From the NCBI RefSeq assembly GCF_000725545.1, contig NZ_JNZP01000013.1, positions 186,001 through 250,000 of the forward strand: DNA of 64,000 nt, written 5' to 3'. The first letter of the stretch is position 1. The number at the start of each line of letters is the position of its first letter. This stretch comes from Streptomyces exfoliatus (lineage in GTDB: Bacteria > Actinomycetota > Actinomycetes > Streptomycetales > Streptomycetaceae). Of the stretch, positions 34,805-42,946 are shown one piece after another. The notes below the pieces were generated by a model. The model was not told the origin of the DNA and did no database searches. It saw only the letters and a program-made list of their open reading frames with translations. Both the position numbers and the translations under genes were made by a program.

Positions 34805-36669
34805 CCATCCGGCTGACCGTCGCCCAGGCGCTCGTGCGCTTCCTCGCCGCCCAGTACACGGAGCGCGACGGAGCCCGGCACCGGCTGATCGCCGCCACCT
34901 GGGGCATCTTCGGCCACGGGAACGTCGCCGGGATCGGCCAGGCGCTCCTCGAAGAACCCCGCATGCCCTTCCACCAGGGCCGTAACGAACAGGCCATGGT
35001 GCACGCCGCCGTCGGCTACGCACGCCAGCGCAACAGGCTCTCCGCGCACGCCGTCACCACCTCCATCGGCCCCGGCGCCACCAACCTCGTCACCGGCGCC
35101 GCCCTCGCCACCGTCAACCACCTGCCCGTCCTGCTCCTGCCCGGCGACACCTTCGCGGGACGCCCCGCCGACCCCGTGCTCCAGCAGCTCGAAGTCCCGT
35201 ACGCCGGCGACGTCTCCGTCAACGACTGCCTGCGCCCCGTCTCGAAGTACTTCGACCGGATCGGGCGCCCCGAGGCCCTGATCCCGGCCGCGCTCGCCGC
35301 GACGCGGGTCCTCGCCGACCCCGTGGAGACCGGTGCGGTGACCCTCGCGCTGCCCCAGGACGTCCAGGCGGAGGCGTACGACTGGCCGGAGGAGTTCTTC
35401 GCCGAGCGGACCTGGCGGGTCCGCCGCCCCTCCCCTGACGAGCACGAACTGACCGCCGCCGTCGCGGCGATCGGCCGGGCCACCCGTCCGCTGATCGTCG
35501 TCGGCGGCGGTGTCCGGTACAGCGGGGCCGAGGAGGCGCTCCACGACTTCGCCACGCTCACCGGCATCCCCGTCGCCGCCACCCAGGCCGGCAAGGGAGT
35601 GCTCCCGCACGGCCACCCCCAGGACGTCGGCGGCATCGGCCACACCGGCACCGCCGTCGCCGACCACCTGGCCCGCACCGCCGACGTGGTCCTCGGCGTC
35701 GGCACCCGCTGGACCGACTTCACCACCGCCTCCGGCACCCTCTTCGGCCACCCGGACCTGCGGTTCGTCAACCTCAACATCGCCGCCTTCGACTCCCACA
35801 AGATGGCCGCGCTCCCGCTCGTCGCCGACGCGCGCGAAGGCCTGGAGCAGCTCCACGCGCTCCTCGACCCGCACCACGTCACCGCGCACTACGTGCACGA
35901 GTACGCCGAGGAGAAGCTCCGCTGGCAGACCCGCGCCGACGCCGCCTACGCCGTCCCCGACGAGGACGCCCGCCCCACCCAGGCCCAGGTCCTCGGCGTA
36001 CTCGACACTCTGGTCGACGCGAGCGACATCCTGATCAACGCCGCCGGCTCGCTCCCCGGCGACCTCCACAAGCTGTGGCGGACCCGCTCACCGGACCAGT
36101 ACCACGTCGAATACGGCTACTCGTGCATGGGCTACGAGATCCCGGCGGCCGTCGGCGTCCTCCTCGCCGCACCCGACCGGCCCGTCTGGGCCCTCGTCGG
36201 CGACGGTACGTACCTGATGAACCCCACCGAAATCGTCACCGCCGTGCAGGAGCGCCTCCCCCTCAGGCTGATCGTCCTCCAGAACCACGGCTACGCCTCC
36301 ATCGGCGGCCTCTCGGAGGCGGTCGGCGCCGAGCGGTACGGCACCGACTACCGGCACCGCGACGCGGACGGCGGCTTCACCGGCCCGCCGCTCCCCGTCG
36401 ACCTCGGCGCCAACGCCGCCTCCCTCGGGATGCGGGTGCTGCGCCCCCGCACCATCCGTGACCTGCGCGAAGCCCTAGCGGACGCGCGGGCCGCGACGGT
36501 TCCCACATGTGTCTACGTCGAGACCGAAACGCCCGACACTGTGTCGGGCCCGCCCCCGGCGCAGGCGTGGTGGGATGTGCCCGTGGCCGAGACCTCGACC
36601 CGCCCGTCGGCGGTCAAGGCCCGGGAGGAGTACGACCGGCACGTCACCGCCCGACGCCGCCATCTCTGA
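34801..36669 (+). CDS. iolD: Trihydroxycyclohexane-1,2-dione acylhydrolase, ThDP-dependent
   Basis: A 622-residue thiamine-diphosphate enzyme that opens the ring of 3D-trihydroxycyclohexane-1,2-dione to give 5-deoxyglucuronate. The N-terminal pyrimidine domain has the activating Glu63 in HQGRNEQAM. The middle domain includes VGGGVRYSGAEEAL. The C-terminal PP domain has the GDG motif (LVGDGTYLMNPTEIV) ending in LQNHGYASIGG. The start at 34801 overlaps the last mini-cistron stop. It is followed 14 bases later by mmsA, completing the inositol route to acetyl-CoA. Confidence 0.94.
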   Translation: MTIRLTVAQALVRFLAAQYTERDGARHRLIAATWGIFGHGNVAGIGQALLEEPRMPFHQGRNEQAMVHAAVGYARQRNRLSAHAVTTSIGPGATNLVTGAALATVNHLPVLLLPGDTFAGRPADPVLQQLEVPYAGDVSVNDCLRPVSKYFDRIGRPEALIPAALAATRVLADPVETGAVTLALPQDVQAEAYDWPEEFFAERTWRVRRPSPDEHELTAAVAAIGRATRPLIVVGGGVRYSGAEEALHDFATLTGIPVAATQAGKGVLPHGHPQDVGGIGHTGTAVADHLARTADVVLGVGTRWTDFTTASGTLFGHPDLRFVNLNIAAFDSHKMAALPLVADAREGLEQLHALLDPHHVTAHYVHEYAEEKLRWQTRADAAYAVPDEDARPTQAQVLGVLDTLVDASDILINAAGSLPGDLHKLWRTRSPDQYHVEYGYSCMGYEIPAAVGVLLAAPDRPVWALVGDGTYLMNPTEIVTAVQERLPLRLIVLQNHGYASIGGLSEAVGAERYGTDYRHRDADGGFTGPPLPVDLGANAASLGMRVLRPRTIRDLREALADARAATVPTCVYVETETPDTVSGPPPAQAWWDVPVAETSTRPSAVKAREEYDRHVTARRRHL

Positions 36670-36683
36670 AGGAGTAACTCGTC

Positions 36684-38186
36684 ATGACGAAGACCGTCCA
36701 CCACTGGATCGGTGGCAAGACCGTCGAGGGCACGTCGGGCAACTGGGGCCCGGTCACGGACCCGGCCACCGGCGCCGTCACCACCCAGGTCGCGCTCGCC
36801 TCCGTCGAGGAGGTGGACGCCGCCGTCGCCGCCGCGAAGGACGCCTTCGCGACGTGGGGCACCTCGTCCCTCGCCCAGCGCACCACGATCCTCTTCAAGT
36901 TCCGCGCGCTGCTCGACGCCAACCGCGACGCCATCGCCGAGCTGATCGTCGCCGAGCACGGCAAGGTCCACTCGGACGCCCTCGGCGAGGTCGCCCGCGG
37001 CCTGGAGATCGTCGACCTGGCCTGCGGCATCACCACCCAGCTCAAGGGCGAGCTCTCCACCCAGGTGTCGAACCGGGTGGACGTGGCCTCGATCCGCCAG
37101 CCGGTCGGCGTCGTCGCCGGCATCACGCCCTTCAACTTCCCGGCCATGGTGCCGATGTGGATGTTCCCGATCGCCATCGCGACCGGCAACACCTTCATCC
37201 TCAAGCCCAGCGAGAAGGACCCCTCGCCGGCCTTGAAGATCGCCGAGCTGCTCGCGGAGGCGGGCCTCCCGGACGGCGTCTTCAACGTCCTGAACGGCGA
37301 CAAGGTCTCCGTGGACCGACTCCTGGAGCACCCGGACGTCTCCGCGATCTCCTTCGTGGGCTCGACGCCGATCGCCCGCCACATCCACACCACCGCCTCC
37401 GCCAACGGCAAGCGCGTCCAGGCGCTCGGCGGCGCGAAGAACCACATGCTGGTCCTCCCGGACGCCGACCTCGACGCGGCGGCCGACGCGGCCGTCTCGG
37501 CGGCGTACGGCTCCGCGGGCGAGCGCTGCATGGCCATCTCGGCGGTCGTGGCCGTCGGCGCCATCGGCGACGAGCTGGTGCAGAAGATCCGCGAGCGCGC
37601 CGAGAAGATCAAGATCGGCCCCGGCACCGACCCGACCTCCGAGATGGGCCCGCTCATCACGGCCGTCCACCGCGACAAGGTCGCCTCCTACGTCCACGGC
37701 GCGGCGGACGAGGGCTGCGAGGTCGTCCTCGACGGCACCGGGTACACGGTCGAGGGCCACGAGAACGGCCACTGGATCGGCCTCTCCCTCCTGGACCACG
37801 TGCCCACCACGGCCAAGGCCTACCAGGACGAGATCTTCGGACCGGTGCTCTGCGTGCTGCGCGCCGAGACGTACGAGGAGGGCCTCGCCCTCATCAACGG
37901 CTCGCGCTTCGGCAACGGCACCGCGATCTTCACCCGCGACGGCGGCGCGGCCCGCCGCTTCCAGATGGAGGTCGAGGCCGGCATGGTCGGCGTGAACGTG
38001 CCGATCCCGGTGCCGGTCGGCTACCACTCCTTCGGTGGCTGGAAGGACTCGCTCTTCGGCGACCACCACATCTACGGCACCGACGGCGTGCACTTCTACA
38101 CCCGCGGCAAGGTCGTCACCACCCGCTGGCCGGACCCGTCCGAGGCCCCGGCGGGCGTGGACCTGGGCTTCCCGCGCAACCACTGA
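36684..38186 (+). CDS. mmsA: (Methyl)malonate-semialdehyde dehydrogenase, CoA-acylating
   Basis: A 500-residue aldehyde dehydrogenase of the MmsA/IolA type, converting malonate semialdehyde (from inositol) or methylmalonate semialdehyde (from valine) to acyl-CoA. The catalytic Cys282 is in GERCMAIS, the NAD-binding segment is GVVAGITPFNFPAMVPMWM, and VGVNVPIPVPVGYHSFGGWK lies near the C-terminus. The ATG at 36684 follows GAAGGAG. It is the last gene of the iol operon, followed by a strong terminator. Confidence 0.94.
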   Translation: MTKTVHHWIGGKTVEGTSGNWGPVTDPATGAVTTQVALASVEEVDAAVAAAKDAFATWGTSSLAQRTTILFKFRALLDANRDAIAELIVAEHGKVHSDALGEVARGLEIVDLACGITTQLKGELSTQVSNRVDVASIRQPVGVVAGITPFNFPAMVPMWMFPIAIATGNTFILKPSEKDPSPALKIAELLAEAGLPDGVFNVLNGDKVSVDRLLEHPDVSAISFVGSTPIARHIHTTASANGKRVQALGGAKNHMLVLPDADLDAAADAAVSAAYGSAGERCMAISAVVAVGAIGDELVQKIRERAEKIKIGPGTDPTSEMGPLITAVHRDKVASYVHGAADEGCEVVLDGTGYTVEGHENGHWIGLSLLDHVPTTAKAYQDEIFGPVLCVLRAETYEEGLALINGSRFGNGTAIFTRDGGAARRFQMEVEAGMVGVNVPIPVPVGYHSFGGWKDSLFGDHHIYGTDGVHFYTRGKVVTTRWPDPSEAPAGVDLGFPRNH

Positions 38187-38246
38187 CAGCACTACCGAGG
38201 TGCCGACAGTACCGATGCGCTGACAGCACCGGGACGCTGACAGCAC
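38183..38246. repeat. Degenerate 17-20 bp repeat after mmsA
   Basis: CTGACAGCAC occurs at 38183, 38220 and 38237, with a degenerate copy near 38203. The first copy contains the mmsA stop codon. It ends just before the terminator. Confidence 0.55.
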
Positions 38247-38252
38247 TGAGGT

Positions 38253-38295
38253 GAGAAGGCCCCGGGCCGCTTCGGCGGATTCCCGGGGCCTTCTC
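38253..38295 (+). terminator. Terminator of the iol operon
   Basis: Perfect 14-bp stem GAGAAGGCCCCGGG / CCCGGGGCCTTCTC with a 15-base loop that itself holds a CCGC-TTCG-GCGG mini-stem. Confidence 0.85.
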
Positions 38296-38425
38296 GCCGT
38301 GCCGGGAGTACCGGCCGGATACCGCGCCCGTGGTACGGGGCCGTGGCACGTACGACCTCAGGAGGGCGGGCGCCTCCGTCCCCGGGCAGCAGAGGTCCAC
38401 AGCCGGCCCGCATAGGCTCGACAAC

Positions 38426-41131
38426 ATGCGACTCCGACTTCCCCGGTGGGCCGCGGTCACCGCCGTCCTCGCCGTCCTCGCGGGTGCCGGCACTGTGACC
38501 GCCGTCGCCTCGGACGATCCGCCGCCCGTGCACCGCGCGGACCGGATGCTCGACCTCGACGGGGTAAAACTCGACACCTCGTACTTCACCGGGGGCGGTG
38601 ACGGGCGCAGGCCCGCCGTCCTCCTCGGCCACGGCTTCGGCGGCTCCAAGGACGACGTCCGCGCCCAGGCCGAGCAGCTCGCCCGCGACGGTTACGCCGT
38701 CCTCACCTGGTCCGCGCGAGGCTTCGGTGCCTCCACCGGGCAGATCGGCCTCAACGACCCCGACCACGAGGTCAGGGACGCCAGGAAGCTGATCGACTGG
38801 CTGGCCGCCCGGCCCGAGGTCCTCCTGGACAAGGCGGGCGACCCGCGCGTCGGCGTCACCGGCGCCTCCTACGGCGGCGCGATCTCCCTGCTCGCCGCAG
38901 GGCACGACCCGCGCGTCGACGCCATCGCCCCGCAGATCACCTACTGGAACCTCGCCGATGCGCTGTTCCCCCAGGGCGTCTTCAAGAAGCTGTGGGCCGG
39001 CATCTTCTTCTCCGCCGGAACGACGGCACAGCCGGGCGCGCAGCAGGGCACCCAACCGAGCGCACAGCAGGGCGTCCAGCCGGGTGCCGCCGCGGGCAAG
39101 GCCGCTGCCGACGCCTGCGGGCGCTTCACCCCCGAACTGTGCGCGCTCTACCAGCGGGTCGCCGTCTCCGGGAAGCCCGACGCCGCCGCCCGCGCCCTCC
39201 TCGAAGCCCGTAGCCCCTCTGCCGTCGGCGCCAGGATCAAGGTGCCCGCCCTGCTCGTCCAGGGCCAGTCCGACTCCCTCTTCACCCTGGCCCAGTCCGA
39301 CGCCATGGCCAAGACCCTCACCGCCAACGGCGCCCCCGTCGCCGTCGACTGGATCTCCGGCGGCCACGACGGCGGCGACCGCGAGACCGAGCGCGTCGAG
39401 CGGCGCATCAGCGGCTGGTTCGACCGCTGGCTGAAGCGCGACACCTCCGTCGACACCGGTCCCGCCTTCCGCGTCAGCCGCACCGGCGGCGTCGACTCCA
39501 CCGACGGTCAGGCCACCCTGCGCGCCGCGACCGCCGACCGCTACCCGGGGCTCACCGCCGGCACCACGGCCGTCCCCCTCGCCGGACCGGCGCAGACCTT
39601 CGCCAACCCCGCGGGCGCCGCACCGCCCGCCGTCTCGGCCGTCCCCGGCCTCGGCGGCGGCGTCGCAGGACTCTCCTCGCTCGGCGTCGGGATCTCCCTC
39701 GACTTCCCCGGCCAGCACGCCCGCTTCGACGCGAAGCCACAGACCGAGCCGCTCCGGATCACCGGCACCCCGACCGTCCGCGTCAAGGTCACCTCCACCG
39801 CCGCCGACGGCTCCGCCGTCCTCTTCGCCAAGGTGTACGACGTCGGGCCCGACGGCCGGCAGCAGGTCCTGCCCGCCCAGCTCGTCACCTCCGTCCGCGT
39901 CGACGGAGCCAAGGCGGGGAAGAGCCTCGCGCTCACGCTGCCCGCGATCGACCACGAGGTGGAGGCCGGGCACCGGCTCCGGCTCGTCGTCGCCGCCACC
40001 GACCTCGGCTACGCCTCCCCGGTCGCCCCCGCCGGCTACACCGTCGCCGTCGAGAGCCCGCTCGCCGTCCCCACCGCGCCCGGCCTCGACACCCAGGCCG
40101 CCACGCTGCCCTGGTGGGTCTGGGGCCTGCCGCTCCTCGGCCTCGCCGTCGCCGCCGCGCTGCTGCTGACCGCCCGCCGCCGTACCACCGCCCCCGCGCC
40201 CGACCCCGAACTGGCCGCCGTACCGCTCCAGATCGCCGGGCTCTCCAAGAAGTACAAGGGCGGCGACCGGTACAGCGTCCGGGACCTCTCCTTCCGTGTC
40301 GAACAGGGGCAGGTCCTCGGCCTCCTCGGGCCGAACGGCGCGGGCAAGACCACCACCCTGCGCATGCTGATGGGCCTGATCACCCCCGACGAGGGCGAGA
40401 TCCGGGTCTTCGGCCAGGCCATCAGGCCCGGCGCCCCGGTCCTCTCCCGGGTCGGCGCCTTCGTCGAGGGCGCCGGCTTCCTGCCGCACCTGTCAGGACG
40501 GGAGAACCTGGACCTGTACTGGAAGGCCACCGGCCGCCCAGCCGAGGACGCCCATGTCGACGAGGCCCTGCGGATCGCCAACCTGGGCGGCGCCCTGGAA
40601 CGCGCGGTCCGCACCTACTCGCAGGGCATGCGGCAGCGCCTCGCCCTCGCCCAGGCCATGCTCGGCCTGCCGGACCTGCTCATCCTGGACGAGCCCACCA
40701 ACGGACTCGACCCGCCGCAGATCCGCGAGATGCGCGAGGTGATGATCCGGTACGCGGCCGGGGGCCGTACCGTCATCGTCTCCAGCCACCTTCTCGCGGA
40801 GGTCGAACAGTCCTGCACCCACCTCGTCGTCATGGACCGGGGACAGCTGGTGCAGGCGGGGCCGGTCGCCGAGATCACCGGGTCCGGCGACACCCTGCTC
40901 GTGAGCCTGGCCCGGGAGATCGACGACGCGCTCGTCGAGAAGACGGCCGCCCTGCCCGGCGTCGCCGCGGCCACCCGCGCAGACGGCGGACTCCTGGTCC
41001 GGCTCGACGGCACCGACGCGACCGCCCTCATCGGCGAACTCGTCCGCCTGGACGTGCCGCTGACCGGGGTCGGACCGCACCGCCGCCTCGAAGACGCGTT
41101 CCTGACCCTGATCGGAGGCGGAGCCGCATGA
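38426..41131 (+). CDS. Serine hydrolase fused to ABC transporter ATPase
   Basis: A 901-residue fusion. After a signal-anchor (MRLRLPRW then a hydrophobic stretch to about 30) comes a CocE/X-Pro-dipeptidyl-peptidase-like alpha/beta hydrolase. Ser148 is in GVTGASYGG, an Asp is in VQGQSDSLF and a His is in SGGHDGGD; a Gln/Pro low-complexity insert (AQQGTQPSAQQG) and a C-terminal jelly-roll-like domain follow. One membrane segment (about 562-583) leads to a DrrA-type ATPase with Walker A GPNGAGKT at 635-642, signature YSQGMRQR and Walker B LLILDEPTNGLDPP. The hydrolase would sit outside and the ATPase inside the cell. The downstream permease gene overlaps it by four bases, so the two probably form one transporter. 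Substrate unknown. Confidence 0.88.
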   Translation: MRLRLPRWAAVTAVLAVLAGAGTVTAVASDDPPPVHRADRMLDLDGVKLDTSYFTGGGDGRRPAVLLGHGFGGSKDDVRAQAEQLARDGYAVLTWSARGFGASTGQIGLNDPDHEVRDARKLIDWLAARPEVLLDKAGDPRVGVTGASYGGAISLLAAGHDPRVDAIAPQITYWNLADALFPQGVFKKLWAGIFFSAGTTAQPGAQQGTQPSAQQGVQPGAAAGKAAADACGRFTPELCALYQRVAVSGKPDAAARALLEARSPSAVGARIKVPALLVQGQSDSLFTLAQSDAMAKTLTANGAPVAVDWISGGHDGGDRETERVERRISGWFDRWLKRDTSVDTGPAFRVSRTGGVDSTDGQATLRAATADRYPGLTAGTTAVPLAGPAQTFANPAGAAPPAVSAVPGLGGGVAGLSSLGVGISLDFPGQHARFDAKPQTEPLRITGTPTVRVKVTSTAADGSAVLFAKVYDVGPDGRQQVLPAQLVTSVRVDGAKAGKSLALTLPAIDHEVEAGHRLRLVVAATDLGYASPVAPAGYTVAVESPLAVPTAPGLDTQAATLPWWVWGLPLLGLAVAAALLLTARRRTTAPAPDPELAAVPLQIAGLSKKYKGGDRYSVRDLSFRVEQGQVLGLLGPNGAGKTTTLRMLMGLITPDEGEIRVFGQAIRPGAPVLSRVGAFVEGAGFLPHLSGRENLDLYWKATGRPAEDAHVDEALRIANLGGALERAVRTYSQGMRQRLALAQAMLGLPDLLILDEPTNGLDPPQIREMREVMIRYAAGGRTVIVSSHLLAEVEQSCTHLVVMDRGQLVQAGPVAEITGSGDTLLVSLAREIDDALVEKTAALPGVAAATRADGGLLVRLDGTDATALIGELVRLDVPLTGVGPHRRLEDAFLTLIGGGAA

Positions 41132-42003
41132 GCACCCCCACCACCACCCGCACGGGCACGGCGGAGTCCGCCCCCGGCTACCGGCCCGGACGCACCCTGC
41201 CGCTGCGCGTCGAGGCCCTGCGTCAGTGGAAGCGGCGCCGCACCCTGGTGATGGGCGGCATCCTGATCGCCCTGCCGTTCATCCTGGTGATCGCCTTCGC
41301 GATCGGCGGCGAGGACAACGACCGCAACGGCCGCATCACCCTGATGGACACGGCGACCGCCTCGGGCGCCAACTTCGCGGCGACCTGCCTCTTCGTCTCG
41401 GCCGGTTTCCTCCTCGTCATCCCGGTGGCGCTGTTCTGCGGGGACACCGTCGCCTCGGAGGCGAGCTGGTCCTCGCTGCGCTACCTCCTGGCCGCGCCCG
41501 TGCCCCGGTCACGGCTGCTCGCCTCCAAGCTGACCGTCGCCCTCGGCTACAGCGCCGCCGCGATGGTCCTCCTCCCGCTCGTGGCCCTGGCCGTGGGCAC
41601 GGTCGCCTACGGCTGGGGGCCGCTCCAGCTGCCGACCGGCGGTTCGGTGCCGGCGGGGGACGCGCTGTTCCGTATCGCCGTCGCCGTCGCGTTCGTCTTC
41701 GCCTCCCAACTGGTCACGGCCGGGCTCGCCTTCTGGCTGTCCACCCGCACCGACGCCCCGCTCGGCGCGGTGGGCGGCGCCGTCGGTCTGACCATCGTCG
41801 GCAACGTCCTGGACGCCGTCACGGCGCTGGGCGACTGGCGCGAGTACCTGCCCGCGCACTGGCAGTTCGCCTGGATCGACGCGCTGCAGCCGCAGCTGGA
41901 GTGGGGCGGCATGGTGAAGGGAACCGCGATCTCCCTGACGTACGCCGTGGTCCTCTTCGCGCTCGCCTTCCGTGGCTTCGCCCGCAAGGACATCGTGTCC
42001 TGA
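41128..42003 (+). CDS. ABC-2 type permease partner of the fusion protein
   Basis: A 291-residue membrane protein with about six hydrophobic segments (the first, LVMGGILIALPFILVIAFAI, near 45-64) and the ABC-2 export permease layout, ending in FRGFARKDIVS. The ATG at 41128 overlaps the fusion gene stop (ATGA), so the two are translationally coupled and should form one exporter. It is followed within 10 bp by the end of the convergent LuxR-type gene. Confidence 0.87.
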   Translation: MSTPTTTRTGTAESAPGYRPGRTLPLRVEALRQWKRRRTLVMGGILIALPFILVIAFAIGGEDNDRNGRITLMDTATASGANFAATCLFVSAGFLLVIPVALFCGDTVASEASWSSLRYLLAAPVPRSRLLASKLTVALGYSAAAMVLLPLVALAVGTVAYGWGPLQLPTGGSVPAGDALFRIAVAVAFVFASQLVTAGLAFWLSTRTDAPLGAVGGAVGLTIVGNVLDAVTALGDWREYLPAHWQFAWIDALQPQLEWGGMVKGTAISLTYAVVLFALAFRGFARKDIVS

Positions 42004-42012
42004 GGCCAGACG

Positions 42013-42768
42013 TCACACCCACCCCCTTCGAGCCGCTTCCGCGCCCGCGCGGAAGCGGCTCGTCGTGCCGAGGGCGGCCATCAGCTCGCCCACCCGGCGG
42101 CTGTACGTCCGCGCGGACATGCCGAGTCGGGTCGCCGCCGTCTCGTCCGTGAGCCCCGACAGGAGGGCGTCGAGCACCGGGCGCAGCTGCGGCGGCAGAT
42201 CGCCCGGAGGGGGAGGCGGCGGCGGTATGTACGTCAGCTCCTCGGCCGCGGCCCAGCAGGCGTGATGGGCGCGGACGAGGGCCTGCACCACCACCGGGTC
42301 GCGGATCAGCAGCAGGCCGTTGTAGAGCAGCTCCAGGTCGAGCGGGACCGCGGCCACCGCGCGGTCGACGACGATCATCTTGAAGGGGATGGCCTCCGCC
42401 AGGCGGGCCCGGCCGGGCATCGCGAGCCCGCCTTCGAGCCGGGGCAGGGCGTGCCGCGGCACGATCCTCCTGACCTCGCCGGCCCGCTCGGCCGCCGCCC
42501 GCATGCACGCCCCCGCCAGTTCGAGGAACGGCCCCGGGATCGCGCAGCCCGCCGAGGCGACCGGATCGTCGAAGGTCAGCAGCTCGTACCGGGTGGAGGC
42601 GGCCAGCCCGGCGAGCGCCGCGCTGATGCGCCGCGCACCCCGGACCGGGCGCCCCGCGGGCCGCTGTCCCTCGGTCGCGGCCCGGTTCATCGCCGAACGG
42701 GCGAGCATCACGGAGCCCGCGCTCTCTGCCACCGCTGACCACCCCCGCCCGATCGATGTCCACTCCAT
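42013..42768 (-). CDS. LuxR-type helix-turn-helix regulator
   Basis: A 251-residue regulator with a C-terminal LuxR-like DNA-binding domain (LLSGLTDETAATRLGMSART then SRRVGELMAALG). The N-terminal part (LLTFDDPVASAGCAIPGPFLEL and later YNGLLLIRDPVVVQALVRAH) matches a common group of Streptomyces regulators with an uncharacterised sensor region. The ATG at 42768 is chosen as the first start giving the usual length, but no clear ribosome site precedes it, so the start could be a little downstream. A strong hairpin lies inside its last codons. The divergent neighbour is the VWA lipoprotein gene. Confidence 0.75.
   Translation of the reverse strand: MEWTSIGRGWSAVAESAGSVMLARSAMNRAATEGQRPAGRPVRGARRISAALAGLAASTRYELLTFDDPVASAGCAIPGPFLELAGACMRAAAERAGEVRRIVPRHALPRLEGGLAMPGRARLAEAIPFKMIVVDRAVAAVPLDLELLYNGLLLIRDPVVVQALVRAHHACWAAAEELTYIPPPPPPPGDLPPQLRPVLDALLSGLTDETAATRLGMSARTYSRRVGELMAALGTTSRFRAGAEAARRGWV
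42029..42062. terminator. Hairpin terminator inside the end of the LuxR-type gene
   Basis: Perfect 16-bp stem CGAGCCGCTTCCGCGC / GCGCGGAAGCGGCTCG with a two-base loop. It is 26 bases past the permease stop and within the last 17 codons of the opposite gene. Confidence 0.75.
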
Positions 42769-42946
42769 GTACGCATGCGACTGCACACGGTGACAAGCCC
42801 TGTTGAGAAGGATGGCGAATCCATGCCATCCGTCGCCACCCCCTCGCCGTTGCAGCATCGAGATCCATCCGCAACCCCTTCGACGGCTCCCAACGGCCCT
42901 TTCGTTCGTCACATTCACAAGTGCCGGATCAAGAGGGGGAGATGAC

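Noticed and set aside
34690..36069. Large minus-strand frame opposite iolD
   Set aside because: It is the complement of a strongly conserved ThDP enzyme and has no ribosome site or family resemblance.
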